24,980 bases of DNA. Source: CAZVFX01 sp964626565. Lineage in GTDB: Bacteria > Myxococcota_A > UBA9042 > CAIXZC01. Of this stretch, positions 8,021 through 16,644 are shown piece by piece. The position numbers and the translations under genes were made by a program. Below the pieces are notes generated by a model. That model did not search any database, had not been told where the DNA came from, and saw only the letters and a program-made list of their open reading frames with translations. The stretch covers positions 1-24,980 of the forward strand of contig CAZVFX010000106.1 in NCBI GenBank assembly GCA_964626565.1, written 5' to 3'. The stretch's first letter is position 1. The number at the start of each line of letters is the position of its first letter.

Positions 8021-10192
8021 ATGAAGGATGATAAGAGGAAGCTGAAGACTTTTCTGCTCTGGGCGAGCCTCCTGCTGCTGTTTCTCGTGGTTTTTCAATA
8101 CCTCAAGCAGTCGGGCACCGAGGAGGAAGTTGCGTTCTCCGAGTTTCTTGCTGATGCCCGCACCATCGATGGTTTGGACAAGGGGCTCAAGCCTCTCAGT
8201 GGGGTTAAGGGAATCACTGTGCGCGGCAACGTCATCGCAGGCGAACTGCACGATGGCACCCCCTTTCATACCGAAGGGGACCTGGAGGCGCTGGGAGACC
8301 AACGTCTGTTGTTGCTGAAGAAAGGCGTCAGAATAGACTACAAGAGCGAGGAAGGTCCGAAGCTGGACATTCCGGAGGAGTCTACCTACCTGGCCCACTC
8401 CGAGTTTATCGGCAAGTTGATGTCGGTTCCTCCTGATGCGGACAAAGGCAACTATGCGCGCAGCCTGGTGCAGGAGGTCGAGGCCCGCGGCGATCAGGTA
8501 ACGGCCAAATACTACGATGGCAAGGTGAGGAAAACCTCGGGACAGATTGAGGGCTTTGAGCCGGAGTTGCTCTTCCTGGGGATAAAGGTCAAGCACGAGC
8601 CGGAGCAGGAGGGGTTCTGGATCCAGTTCCTGCTGTCGTGGGTGCCCATGATCTTCTTGTTCCTCATTTTCTTCTTCTTCATCAGGCAGTTGCAGTCGGG
8701 CGGCGGCAAAGCGATGAGCTTTGGCAAAAGCCGGCACCGGCTGATGGCAGACAGTTCGAAGACGGTGACTTTCGACGACATCGCGGGCATCGATGAATCC
8801 AAAGAGGAGTTGAAGGAGATCGTTGATTTCCTGAAAGAGCCCAAGAAGTACACCCGGTTGGGCGGGCGTATTCCCAAAGGTGTGCTGCTCATGGGGCCTC
8901 CCGGCACCGGCAAGACCTTGCTGGCCCGGGGCGTGGCCGGAGAGGCGGGGGTACCCTTCTTCTCCATCAGCGGCTCCGACTTTGTAGAGATGTTTGTGGG
9001 GGTGGGCGCCAGTCGTGTAAGAGACCTGTTCGAGCAGGGCAAGAAGCACGCACCCTGCATCATTTTTATCGACGAGATCGATGCGGTGGGCCGCCACCGG
9101 GGCGCCGGCCTTGGGGGCGGACACGACGAGCGGGAACAGACTTTGAACCAGCTCCTGGTGGAAATGGACGGCTTTGAGGCCAACGAGGGGGTGATTCTCG
9201 TCGCGGCTACCAACCGTCCCGATGTCCTTGACCCGGCGCTGCTGCGGCCCGGCCGTTTCGACCGCCGTATCATCATACCGCTGCCCGACCTGCCGGGAAG
9301 GGCGGGGATCCTCGACGTGCACACCCGCAACAAGCCCATGTCAGACGGGGTCAACCTCCGGACGGTGGCGAGAGGCACGCCCGGATTCTCGGGAGCAGAC
9401 CTCGAGAACCTGGCCAACGAGGCCGCGCTGCTGGCGGCCCGCCGGGGAAGGGACCAGATTTTCGAAGATGACTTCGAAGAAGCCAAGGACAAGGTGCTCA
9501 TGGGAGCGGAGCGGCGCAGCATGGCGCTGACCAAAGACGAGAAGCGCACCACCGCGTACCATGAAGCGGGGCACGCCCTGGTCGCTCGCCTGCTGCCCAA
9601 CGCCGACCCCCTGTACAAAGTGACCATCATTCCCCGCGGCAGGGCGCTGGGGCTCACCCAGTTGCTGCCGGAAAAGGACCGCTACAAGTACACCAAGAAG
9701 TGGATCCTGGATACCATGGGCATGCTCATGGCCGGCCGGGTTGCGGAAGAAAAGATCTTCGAGGAACAAACCACTGGTGCGGGCCAGGATATCGAGCACG
9801 CCACTGAACTGGCCCGGAAGATGGTCACCGAATGGGGCATGAGCAATCTGGGGCCCATCGCGTTTGAACGCAAAGGTGACGAGGTCTTCCTGGGAAGGGA
9901 CTTCACTCGGCAGAAGCCCTATTCCGAAGCAGTGGCCCAGCGCATCGACCGGGAAATCAAGCACCTGGTAAACGAAGCCTACGACCGGGCCCGGCTGCTT
10001 GTGGATCAGTACGGCGGGGCGCTGGAAGAGATGGCTCAGGAGTTGCTCAAAAAAGAGACCCTGTCCGGAGATGACGTGGAGGACATCGTGCTGAGGCACG
10101 GCGTGCCGCCCCGGCCGTCCAACGGACCGGACAACGATGATACGAAGGATCCCGTTGTGGCCCCGGTGGAGCCGTTGCCCGAACCCAGCTAG
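8021..10192 (+). CDS. ftsH: ATP-dependent zinc metalloprotease FtsH
   Basis: 723 aa membrane AAA+ protease that degrades misfolded and short-lived membrane or cytoplasmic proteins. Two membrane segments (about 10-28 and 203-222) flank a periplasmic region of about 175 residues. The AAA domain has Walker A GPPGTGKT (292-299), Walker B IFIDEID (D351-D354) and the second region of homology ATNRPDVLDPALLRPGRFDR. The peptidase has HEAGH (514-518) and the third zinc ligand D590 in GAGQDIEHAT. The protein is longer than the usual 610-650 aa, mainly because the periplasmic part is long, and it ends in an acidic, Pro-rich tail. It heads the folP-cdaA-cdaR-glmM run; folP follows after 21 bp. Confidence 0.97.
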   Translation: MKDDKRKLKTFLLWASLLLLFLVVFQYLKQSGTEEEVAFSEFLADARTIDGLDKGLKPLSGVKGITVRGNVIAGELHDGTPFHTEGDLEALGDQRLLLLKKGVRIDYKSEEGPKLDIPEESTYLAHSEFIGKLMSVPPDADKGNYARSLVQEVEARGDQVTAKYYDGKVRKTSGQIEGFEPELLFLGIKVKHEPEQEGFWIQFLLSWVPMIFLFLIFFFFIRQLQSGGGKAMSFGKSRHRLMADSSKTVTFDDIAGIDESKEELKEIVDFLKEPKKYTRLGGRIPKGVLLMGPPGTGKTLLARGVAGEAGVPFFSISGSDFVEMFVGVGASRVRDLFEQGKKHAPCIIFIDEIDAVGRHRGAGLGGGHDEREQTLNQLLVEMDGFEANEGVILVAATNRPDVLDPALLRPGRFDRRIIIPLPDLPGRAGILDVHTRNKPMSDGVNLRTVARGTPGFSGADLENLANEAALLAARRGRDQIFEDDFEEAKDKVLMGAERRSMALTKDEKRTTAYHEAGHALVARLLPNADPLYKVTIIPRGRALGLTQLLPEKDRYKYTKKWILDTMGMLMAGRVAEEKIFEEQTTGAGQDIEHATELARKMVTEWGMSNLGPIAFERKGDEVFLGRDFTRQKPYSEAVAQRIDREIKHLVNEAYDRARLLVDQYGGALEEMAQELLKKETLSGDDVEDIVLRHGVPPRPSNGPDNDDTKDPVVAPVEPLPEPS

Positions 10193-10213
10193 CCGTCAAA
10201 CAGAGTCGCTCAA

Positions 10214-11059
10214 ATGGTCGATTGCAAAACCCTGGAAACCTGCGCCGGTGCAATTCAGTTCGATCGCACTCGTATCATGGGCATCATAAACGTCACGCCG
10301 GACTCGTTCTACGATGGCGGCAGATACTCCACGGTGGAAGCCGCGGTTGCAAGGGCCGTGGAAATGGCCGAGGCGGGTGCGGATATCATCGACGTTGGCG
10401 GAGAGTCGACCCGTCCCGGTTCGCCCCGTGTTCCTCTCGACGAGGAATTCAAGCGGGTGGTGCCGGTGGTGGCAGAGATTGTCAAACGCACGGGCCTGCC
10501 TGTCTCCGTGGATACGTACAAGGCCGAGGTGGCTAAAGGGGCGTTGGACGCTGGGGCCGGGCTGGTAAACGACGTCACCGCGCTGCGGGGCGATGCGGAA
10601 ATGGTGAAGGTGGTGGCCCGGTCCGGCGCTCCGGTTGTGCTTATGCACTCTTTGTGGCCGCCGGAGACTATGCAGGAGCAGCCTGAGTACGTCGACGTGG
10701 TCCAGGATGTCCAGGCGTTTCTGGAGGCGAGGGCGTCGCTGGCCATGGGGTTCGGCGTGAGCCGGGATAAGATCGTCCTCGACCCGGGCATAGGATTCGG
10801 CAAGACGCTGGAACACAACCTCGAACTGCTGCGGAATCTGCCCGCCTTGCTCAGCTCCGGCTACCCGATCCTGGCCGGGCCATCCAACAAGAGTTTTATC
10901 GGCCAGCTCACGGGCAAGCCCGCGTCCGAGCGCGCCTGGGGCACTGCAGGCGCGGTGGCCGTGTGCGCGGCTTCGGGTGCGCACCTGGTGCGGGTGCACG
11001 ACGTCGCGACCATGAAAGATGTAGTACGGGTAGTTGACGCCATAGTCTGGCAAGTCTAG
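10214..11059 (+). CDS. folP: Dihydropteroate synthase
   Basis: 281 aa, cytoplasmic TIM barrel that condenses p-aminobenzoate with dihydropterin pyrophosphate in folate synthesis. Signatures in order: IMGIINVTPDSFYDGG (21-36), ADIIDVGGESTRPG (56-69), SVD100, VNDVTAL (118-124), LDPGIGFGK (189-197), GPSNKSFIG (222-230) and VRVHDV (259-264). In the substrate loop the usual S-R-K-S is S-N-K-S here: Asn replaces the conserved Arg while the catalytic Lys is kept. No Shine-Dalgarno is obvious before the ATG, 21 bp after ftsH; it probably depends on ftsH read-through. Confidence 0.96.
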   Translation: MVDCKTLETCAGAIQFDRTRIMGIINVTPDSFYDGGRYSTVEAAVARAVEMAEAGADIIDVGGESTRPGSPRVPLDEEFKRVVPVVAEIVKRTGLPVSVDTYKAEVAKGALDAGAGLVNDVTALRGDAEMVKVVARSGAPVVLMHSLWPPETMQEQPEYVDVVQDVQAFLEARASLAMGFGVSRDKIVLDPGIGFGKTLEHNLELLRNLPALLSSGYPILAGPSNKSFIGQLTGKPASERAWGTAGAVAVCAASGAHLVRVHDVATMKDVVRVVDAIVWQV

Positions 11060-11096
11060 AATGTTGTACGTACTGCGGTACGGCGATGGCCCATAG

Positions 11097-11368
11097 GGAA
11101 ACACCACCGGTGAGTTTGCAGCAGACGTCATTGCGGAGCGTAGCTATCCGGTCGTCAGTGAAGCTCGGTCGTTGGAGCGTATAAGGGTGGAAACACCACC
11201 GATGAACTGGCAGCAGACGTCATTGCGGAGCGTAGCTGTCCGGTCGTCAGTGAAGCTCGGTCGTTGGAGCGTAAGGGTGGAAACACCAGTGGTGTGCTGG
11301 CAGCAGACGTCATTGCGGAGCGTAGCTATCCGGTCGTCAGTGAAGCTCGGTCGTTGGAGCGTAAGGGT
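11097..11368 (+). repeat. Three tandem ~90-bp repeats in the cdaA leader
   Basis: The 315-bp gap between folP and cdaA is almost filled by three direct repeats starting at 11097, 11189 and 11279 (92, 90 and 90 bp). About 75 bp of each unit is nearly identical, with one A/G change in GTAGCTaTCC. Differences concentrate in a 12-bp patch after GGAAACACC. Each unit contains GGAGCGTA twice and GGTCGT twice. The first unit has a 2-bp insertion (GTATAAGG instead of GTAAGG). The end of the third unit, GTAAGGGTG, is the cdaA ribosome-binding site, so the array abuts the start codon. Units 2-3 can be read without stops in the cdaA frame. I do not recognise a known riboswitch. Confidence 0.9.
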
Positions 11369-11374
11369 GTAAAA

Positions 11375-12214
11375 ATGTACTTCGGGACTACCTTGGATAT
11401 CTTCAAGCAGCTATTGGATATCGTTGTAGTCGCGTACATCATCTACAAGTTCCTGCAGTTTTCGAAGGGTACCCGAACCATTCAGATCATTGTGTTGCTC
11501 ATCGCGATCCTGGCGCTGTACCTGGTGTCTCAGGAGCGGCTCCTCGACCTGCCCACCTTCCGTTGGCTGCTGGACAAGTTCTGGAGCGTCATATTCCTGG
11601 TGTTCATTATCCTGTTCCAGGACGACATCAGGCGCAGTCTCAGTCGCTTCAAGTGGATGGAGACGGTGTTGCGGGAGCGCACTACGGGAGCGTCCAGAAC
11701 GCTGGAGGAAGTTGTGCGCGCGGCGCGTTCTCTTTCAGCCAAGCGGTTGGGCGGCCTCATCGCAATCGAGCGCTCGGGCAACCTCGAAGCGTTTATCGCT
11801 GAGACCGGCGTCAGGGTGGACGGTTACGTCAGTAAGGAGTTGCTTTTCGCTCTCTTTCTGCCGGTCCATGAGAACCCCACCCACGACGGGGCCGTGGTGT
11901 TGAGCAAAGACCGGATACTGAAAGCCGGCTGTATTCTGCCGTTGACCTCCCGCATGGATTTGGAGCCCTGGGTAGGTACACGTCATCGGGCCGCGCTGGG
12001 GCTTTCCGAGCGTGTGGACGCGGTGGTGGTTGTTGTCTCCGAGGAATCCGGCCGTATCAGCGTGGCTGTCGGCGGCGAACTCAATGCGGGGCTTTCCCCC
12101 GACGAACTTCGGCAGGCCTTACTGGCCGAATGGAGCGAGAGTACTCGAGGTTCGGTGTTCGACAAGCTCAAAGAGTTGGCCCGTCGGCGCCGGGAAGGGC
12201 GGGAGGCGAAATGA
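11375..12214 (+). CDS. cdaA: Diadenylate cyclase CdaA (c-di-AMP synthase)
   Basis: 279 aa from ATG 11375, preceded by AAGGG inside the last leader repeat. Three N-terminal membrane helices (about 12-28, 35-52, 66-82) are followed by a cytoplasmic DisA_N domain with the catalytic motifs DGA (171-173, in THDGAVVLSKDRI) and GTRHRAALGLSE (201-212). It converts two ATP to c-di-AMP, a second messenger controlling osmolyte and potassium transport and wall homeostasis. The length is normal for the family. An open upstream extension (from TTG 11264, 37 extra residues) is encoded by the repeat and is unlikely to be used. It overlaps cdaR by 4 bp, and glmM follows; this cdaA-cdaR-glmM trio is conserved, and CdaR and GlmM modulate CdaA in Firmicutes. 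Confidence 0.95.
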   Translation: MYFGTTLDIFKQLLDIVVVAYIIYKFLQFSKGTRTIQIIVLLIAILALYLVSQERLLDLPTFRWLLDKFWSVIFLVFIILFQDDIRRSLSRFKWMETVLRERTTGASRTLEEVVRAARSLSAKRLGGLIAIERSGNLEAFIAETGVRVDGYVSKELLFALFLPVHENPTHDGAVVLSKDRILKAGCILPLTSRMDLEPWVGTRHRAALGLSERVDAVVVVVSEESGRISVAVGGELNAGLSPDELRQALLAEWSESTRGSVFDKLKELARRRREGREAK

Positions 12215-13179
12215 CGCGATTTCGAGAATCGCTGCGCAGCCTCTTTGTGCATAACGTTGGCCTGAAGCTGGTCGCGGTCTCCATCGCGGTGGTGTTGTAC
12301 ATCATTGCCCGGGAAGAGACTATCCGCGAAGTGGAGATCGAGATTCCGCTGGTGGTTTCCGGCATTTCCGGCGACCGGATGCTCATGTCTCAGCCCCCGA
12401 CGGCGCTGAGGGTGAGAATCCGAGGCAATGTGAAGAAACTCACCGAGATTCTCGCTCGCCGTACTCCCTACGAACTGGACCTATCGGAATATCAGGCCGA
12501 CCAGACGGTTTTCATCGTGCCCAGCGCACTGGAGAATCATCTGGGCGAGGGGGTGAAGGCGTTGTCGGTGACTCCCTCCAGTTTCAATCTGGAGTTCGAC
12601 GAAATGCAGAGCAAGCGGGTCCCGGTGGCTGTGAACATATTGAAGGAGCCCGGACCCTATTGGCAGGTGGTGCGCGAGAAGATGCACACTGAGCCCAGGT
12701 TCGTGGAGGTCAAGGGGCCGGCCAGCTTGTTGGGCAAGATCAGGCAGTACCACACCGAGCCTCTGGACCTCACCAATGTGACTCGTGATTTCACAGGCAA
12801 AGTAGCGCTGGAGCGGCGCCAGGGGATCAAGGTGGCTCCCACCAGCGTGCAGTTGAACATTCCCATCAACGAGAAGAAGGGTTCCAAGACCATCAAGAGC
12901 GCGAAGATCTCGGTGAATGGGTGCCCTGCGGGGTACGCCTGCACTGCGTCGCCCGCCTTCTTCAAGTTGGAAATCCGGGGCCGTCAGCGTATGGCCGATC
13001 AGGTGACGGAAGAGAACGTTTCGCAGTACGTGTATATTGATGCGTCCAAGCTCCCACTTGAGCCGGAAGTTCTGCAGAAGCACTTCCCGGCCGTGGAGCC
13101 GACCGTGGAGAAACTCAAGGGGGTCACCATGATCCTCCAACGACCCAAATACTTCAACATCACGTTAACCAGGAAGTAG
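12211..13179 (+). CDS. cdaR: YbbR/CdaR-domain regulator of diadenylate cyclase
   Basis: 322 aa from ATG 12211, which overlaps the cdaA stop (ATGA) and has GGGAGG upstream. The longer open frame from 12130 lies inside cdaA and is rejected. One N-terminal membrane helix (about 17-33) anchors an extracytoplasmic chain of beta-rich YbbR repeats: IEIPLVVSG..., KRVPVAVNI..., a third with PAGYAC, and a last one. CdaR binds CdaA at the membrane and changes c-di-AMP output in Gram-positive species; a similar role here is inferred from the coupling. Length and layout are usual for deltaproteobacterial YbbR proteins. Confidence 0.9.
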   Translation: MTRFRESLRSLFVHNVGLKLVAVSIAVVLYIIAREETIREVEIEIPLVVSGISGDRMLMSQPPTALRVRIRGNVKKLTEILARRTPYELDLSEYQADQTVFIVPSALENHLGEGVKALSVTPSSFNLEFDEMQSKRVPVAVNILKEPGPYWQVVREKMHTEPRFVEVKGPASLLGKIRQYHTEPLDLTNVTRDFTGKVALERRQGIKVAPTSVQLNIPINEKKGSKTIKSAKISVNGCPAGYACTASPAFFKLEIRGRQRMADQVTEENVSQYVYIDASKLPLEPEVLQKHFPAVEPTVEKLKGVTMILQRPKYFNITLTRK

Positions 13180-13198
13180 CCGAACGTAGGAAGTCGAA

Positions 13199-14545
13199 AT
13201 GCGAGAGTTATTCGAAACCGATGGTATTCGCGGCAAAGCCAACGTACACCCCATGACGCCGGAAATGGCGTTGCGATTGGGGCAGGCGCTGGCCATCTAT
13301 TTTTCAGGGGACGACCCCGATCCTCGCATCGTCATTGGCAAAGACCCCCGGCGGTCCAGCTACATTTTTGAATTCGCGGTCGCTGCCGGGGCCTGTTCCA
13401 TGGGGGCCTCGACTTTCCAGCTAGGCCCTCTTCCCACACCGGCCATCGCCTTTCTGACCGTCGGCATGCGGGCCCGGGCGGGCGTGGTGATCTCCGCCTC
13501 CCATAACCCGTTTTCGGACAACGGGATCAAGGTGTTCGGTGGTGATGGATTCAAACTTCCGGACAGCCAGGAAGAGGAGATCGAAGCGATCATGTTCGAC
13601 GAGGCACGCCTCGCGGACAGGCCCACCGGCGCGGACCTGGGAAGGGCCTATCGCATCGAAGACGCGCGTGGGCGCTACATTGCTTTCGCCAAGGAGGCGT
13701 TCCCACAGCATCTGAGTCTGCGTGGCGTGAAGATAGTCGTGGACTGCGCCAACGGGGCAGCCTATACGGTGGGCCCGTCGGTGTTCGAGGAGTTGGGCGC
13801 GACGGTGGTTGAATTGGGCGTCTTCCCCGACGGCACCAACATCAATCGTGACTGTGGGGCGTTGTACCCGGAAACCGTGGCGGACATTGTGCGCCAGGAG
13901 GACGCTCACCTCGGCGTCTGCCTCGACGGAGATGCGGATCGCGTGATCCTGGTGGACGAGAAGGGCAACATCGCGGACGGCGACGCAATCATGGCTCTGG
14001 CCGCACGTAACCTCATCAACAAGGGGGAACTGAGCCACAACACCGTGGTCTCCACCATCATGAGCAACATGGCTCTTGAGGAAGAACTGCAGAAGGTGGG
14101 CGGAAAGCTGGTGCGCACTCAAGTGGGCGACCGCTATGTTCTGGAGGAGATGCGCCGCTCCGGCTACAACTTCGGCGGCGAGCAGTCCGGCCACCTGATC
14201 TTCCTCGATCACACCACCACCGGGGACGGCATCGTGGCCGCGCTTCAGGTGTTGTCCGCCATGGCTGAGCAGGGCAAGCCGATGTCGGAACTCGTGGCAG
14301 GTTTCTCCCCGTTCCCGCAGTTCAGTACCAAAGTGACGGTGGCATCCAAACCTCCGGTCGAGGATGTTCCCGCGCTGCAGAAAGCCATCGCCGCGGCCGC
14401 GGCCAGGTTTGGCAAAGAGGGGCGCACCGTGGTCCGTTATTCGGGCACCGAGCCCGTGCTGAGGATTATGGCCGAAGGGCGGGATGAGGCGCTGGTGAAG
14501 GAGATAGTCGCCGACCTGGCAGAGGTGGCGAAGAAGGTGCTGTGA
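13199..14545 (+). CDS. glmM: Phosphoglucosamine mutase
   Basis: 448 aa alpha-D-phosphohexomutase converting glucosamine-6-phosphate to glucosamine-1-phosphate for UDP-GlcNAc, peptidoglycan and LPS. It shows the N-terminal FETDGIRGKAN, the phosphoserine loop ISASHNP (S101), the Mg loop DGDADR (D243/D245/D247), the sugar-binding GEQSGH (from E328) and the phosphate-binding RYSGTEP (from R413). The length matches E. coli GlmM. AGGAAG lies just before the ATG, 19 bp after cdaR. In Firmicutes GlmM inhibits CdaA directly, linking wall precursor supply to c-di-AMP; the conserved neighbourhood suggests the same possibility here. Confidence 0.97.
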   Translation: MRELFETDGIRGKANVHPMTPEMALRLGQALAIYFSGDDPDPRIVIGKDPRRSSYIFEFAVAAGACSMGASTFQLGPLPTPAIAFLTVGMRARAGVVISASHNPFSDNGIKVFGGDGFKLPDSQEEEIEAIMFDEARLADRPTGADLGRAYRIEDARGRYIAFAKEAFPQHLSLRGVKIVVDCANGAAYTVGPSVFEELGATVVELGVFPDGTNINRDCGALYPETVADIVRQEDAHLGVCLDGDADRVILVDEKGNIADGDAIMALAARNLINKGELSHNTVVSTIMSNMALEEELQKVGGKLVRTQVGDRYVLEEMRRSGYNFGGEQSGHLIFLDHTTTGDGIVAALQVLSAMAEQGKPMSELVAGFSPFPQFSTKVTVASKPPVEDVPALQKAIAAAAARFGKEGRTVVRYSGTEPVLRIMAEGRDEALVKEIVADLAEVAKKVL

Positions 14546-16644
14546 GATTCCCACCGGTGAACCGCGAGACGAGGAGAGGCGGCCTGGGGCTTGAAGCCCG
14601 GGGCCTGGGAAGGGTGGTGGGCTTGGGGCTGGCCATTGTTTTGGCCGGTTGCGCGGCCGGAGCAGGTGAAAGCGACATATCAAAGGACATTCTCGAGACT
14701 GCGGAACCGGTGGACGTCCCGGTGGAATTGGAGCTGGTCGCGCCAAAGGATGTTCCACGCGACGAAATAGCCCAGGACTTGTTTGCTGTTGACCCGGGTT
14801 CCGAGGCGGAGGTGGTGCCCTACCTTCCGCCCCTTCCTTCCGCACCCGGCGTTATCGTGGAGGTGCAGTCGGAGATCCCGGTGCTGCCTGTGCCCTGGGA
14901 CTGGTTCACCGTCGATGACCCGAGCAGTCCCACGGGGCAGAGGCTCTCGTTTGTGGGGCCGCGTCAGGACTCGGTGCTCACCTTTCCCCTTCTGGACATG
15001 TTTACCAGCTATCGCACCGAAGCGTCGGCGCTGGACGGATACGGAGCCTCCGGGCTCATCATGGTGCCCATCAACGTGGAGATGGACCCGGCCTCACTGC
15101 CGCCGATCACCGGCCCGGGCCTGGCCCTGGAGCTACTTGAAGTGGGCGCCGAACCGGGGGGCCATGGCCCGCAGTGCCAGGTTTCCTATCGTGAACTCGA
15201 GGATGAGGGAGAGGTCTTACGTTACCTTGAGTTCGCTCCCGAAGCGCCGCTGGTAGAACGCACCAGCTATCTTCTGGTGGTGCGCCGCTCCCTCACCGAC
15301 ATCGACGAAGTCGCGTTCGAGCCCTATCCGCTCATGAGGGTTGTGCTGGGGCTCGACGAGCCTTACGGGCCGCCCGAGGTCGTTGACGCAGCGGTGAGGA
15401 TGCGTGAGGCCACGCTTGCCGCACTGGAGGCTACGCCCGGAGCCCCGGCTGTCGATGATCTGGCGGCCGCGATTCTGTTTACGGTGGGTACCATGACCGC
15501 GGACATGCTGGTCGCCGCCGACATGCTCTTAGACGAAGAGGTCGGCTACGACCTCGACCCCGACGAAGACGGGGTTCCCAACGTGGTCTCTGCCGAGGAG
15601 TTTTTCGGCTCTCCCCAGGCAGGGCTGTCCGCGGTGGTGTCCGGTCGTTTTCTCGCTCCCCAGTTTCTGAATGAAGACGGGTTGGTGATTGCCAACGAAG
15701 AAGGCGATATGGTGGTCACCGGGTTTGAATGGCGGGAGTTCTTCCTCATTGTCCCGGATGCTCCGGACAAGGCGCCTTATCCCGTCGGGTTGTTCCAGCA
15801 CGGAATCAACTCCTGGAAGGAAACCGAGTACTCCATTGCCAGGGAGTTGGCGGCCCAGGGGGTCGCGGCCGCGGTGTTCGATTTCATCTATCACGGCAAG
15901 GGCAACGAATCGAGCGGTTTCTACTTCCTCCAAATTGACAAGCCGACCATTACCGCGGGTAATTTCCGGCAGTCGGTTCTTGACACGCTGTCGTTCCGGC
16001 TCGCACTCAAGCTCATGGCTGAAGAGCAGGATCTTTACCCTCTTGGAGGGGACGGTCTTCCCGACTTCGATTTTTCCGCTTTTCTGTTTGCCGGACATTC
16101 TCTGGGCGCTCTAGTCACGAGCATGGCTTGCGCGCTTTCCCCTGACGCCCGGATTGGCGGGTTCGTTTCAGGCGGCGGCAACTTCCGTTTCCTGCTGGTG
16201 GACACGCTCAAGGCGGTAGGCTTGTACGACTTCATTCCCCCTGACGTGATGTTGGGCTTCAGGCTGCTGAGCGGCCACCTCATCGGCGCAGCCGATCCGG
16301 TGAACTACGGCCCCTTGCTGGTCCATGACCCTGTTGCCGGCCGGGGGTCCTGCCCCTTCCTGCTGCAAGTGGGGCTAAAGGATGAAACCATTCCTTCCAA
16401 GTGCGGCCGCGCCCTGGCCGGAGCCGCTCGTTCCCCTCTCATCAAACCGGTGCTGGAAGAGTGGGCGGAGCTGGACGCGGTGCCGGCTGCCGGCCTTACC
16501 TACGGGACGGTCCAGTTTGCCGGCGGACACGAGTTCTTCAATGGCGGCGAAGGCCCCGAAGAAAAAGCCCGGGCCCGGGGCCTGTTCCTCCACTTTGTAA
16601 CGTCGTATATTGAGACAGGGGTGCCGGAGATTATCTGGCCGTAG
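14542..16644 (+). CDS. Lipoprotein alpha/beta-hydrolase (bacterial lipase/esterase-like)
   Basis: 700 aa. The GTG at 14542 overlaps the glmM stop (GTGA), implying translational coupling. A long basic n-region precedes a hydrophobic stretch and the lipobox L-A-G-C37. An acidic linker (about 40-95) leads to a beta-rich N-terminal region with WDWFTVDDPSSPTG, which resembles the N-terminal domain of bacterial virulence-factor lipases. A Ca-loop-like LDPDEDGVPN sits near residue 335. The hydrolase core begins near 410 (VGLFQHG). The likely triad is S520 in GHSLG, D614 in LKDETIP and H663 in GGHEF. It probably hydrolyses carboxyl esters at the outer membrane; the substrate is unknown. The last 14 bp overlap the 3' end of the convergent lipoprotein gene. 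Confidence 0.8.
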   Translation: MRFPPVNRETRRGGLGLEARGLGRVVGLGLAIVLAGCAAGAGESDISKDILETAEPVDVPVELELVAPKDVPRDEIAQDLFAVDPGSEAEVVPYLPPLPSAPGVIVEVQSEIPVLPVPWDWFTVDDPSSPTGQRLSFVGPRQDSVLTFPLLDMFTSYRTEASALDGYGASGLIMVPINVEMDPASLPPITGPGLALELLEVGAEPGGHGPQCQVSYRELEDEGEVLRYLEFAPEAPLVERTSYLLVVRRSLTDIDEVAFEPYPLMRVVLGLDEPYGPPEVVDAAVRMREATLAALEATPGAPAVDDLAAAILFTVGTMTADMLVAADMLLDEEVGYDLDPDEDGVPNVVSAEEFFGSPQAGLSAVVSGRFLAPQFLNEDGLVIANEEGDMVVTGFEWREFFLIVPDAPDKAPYPVGLFQHGINSWKETEYSIARELAAQGVAAAVFDFIYHGKGNESSGFYFLQIDKPTITAGNFRQSVLDTLSFRLALKLMAEEQDLYPLGGDGLPDFDFSAFLFAGHSLGALVTSMACALSPDARIGGFVSGGGNFRFLLVDTLKAVGLYDFIPPDVMLGFRLLSGHLIGAADPVNYGPLLVHDPVAGRGSCPFLLQVGLKDETIPSKCGRALAGAARSPLIKPVLEEWAELDAVPAAGLTYGTVQFAGGHEFFNGGEGPEEKARARGLFLHFVTSYIETGVPEIIWP

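Noticed and set aside
7973..9322. 449-aa minus-strand ORF opposite ftsH
   Set aside because: It mirrors a clearly real FtsH frame with all motifs; the antisense translation has no recognisable features.
11097..11368. CRISPR-like array or diversity-generating template in front of cdaA
   Set aside because: There are only three units, about 90 bp each and directly adjacent, with no spacers, no cas genes and no reverse transcriptase in the window.
13421..14845. 474-aa minus-strand ORF opposite glmM and the next gene
   Set aside because: It spans two real plus-strand genes and their overlapping junction; His/Gly-rich antisense composition, no family features.
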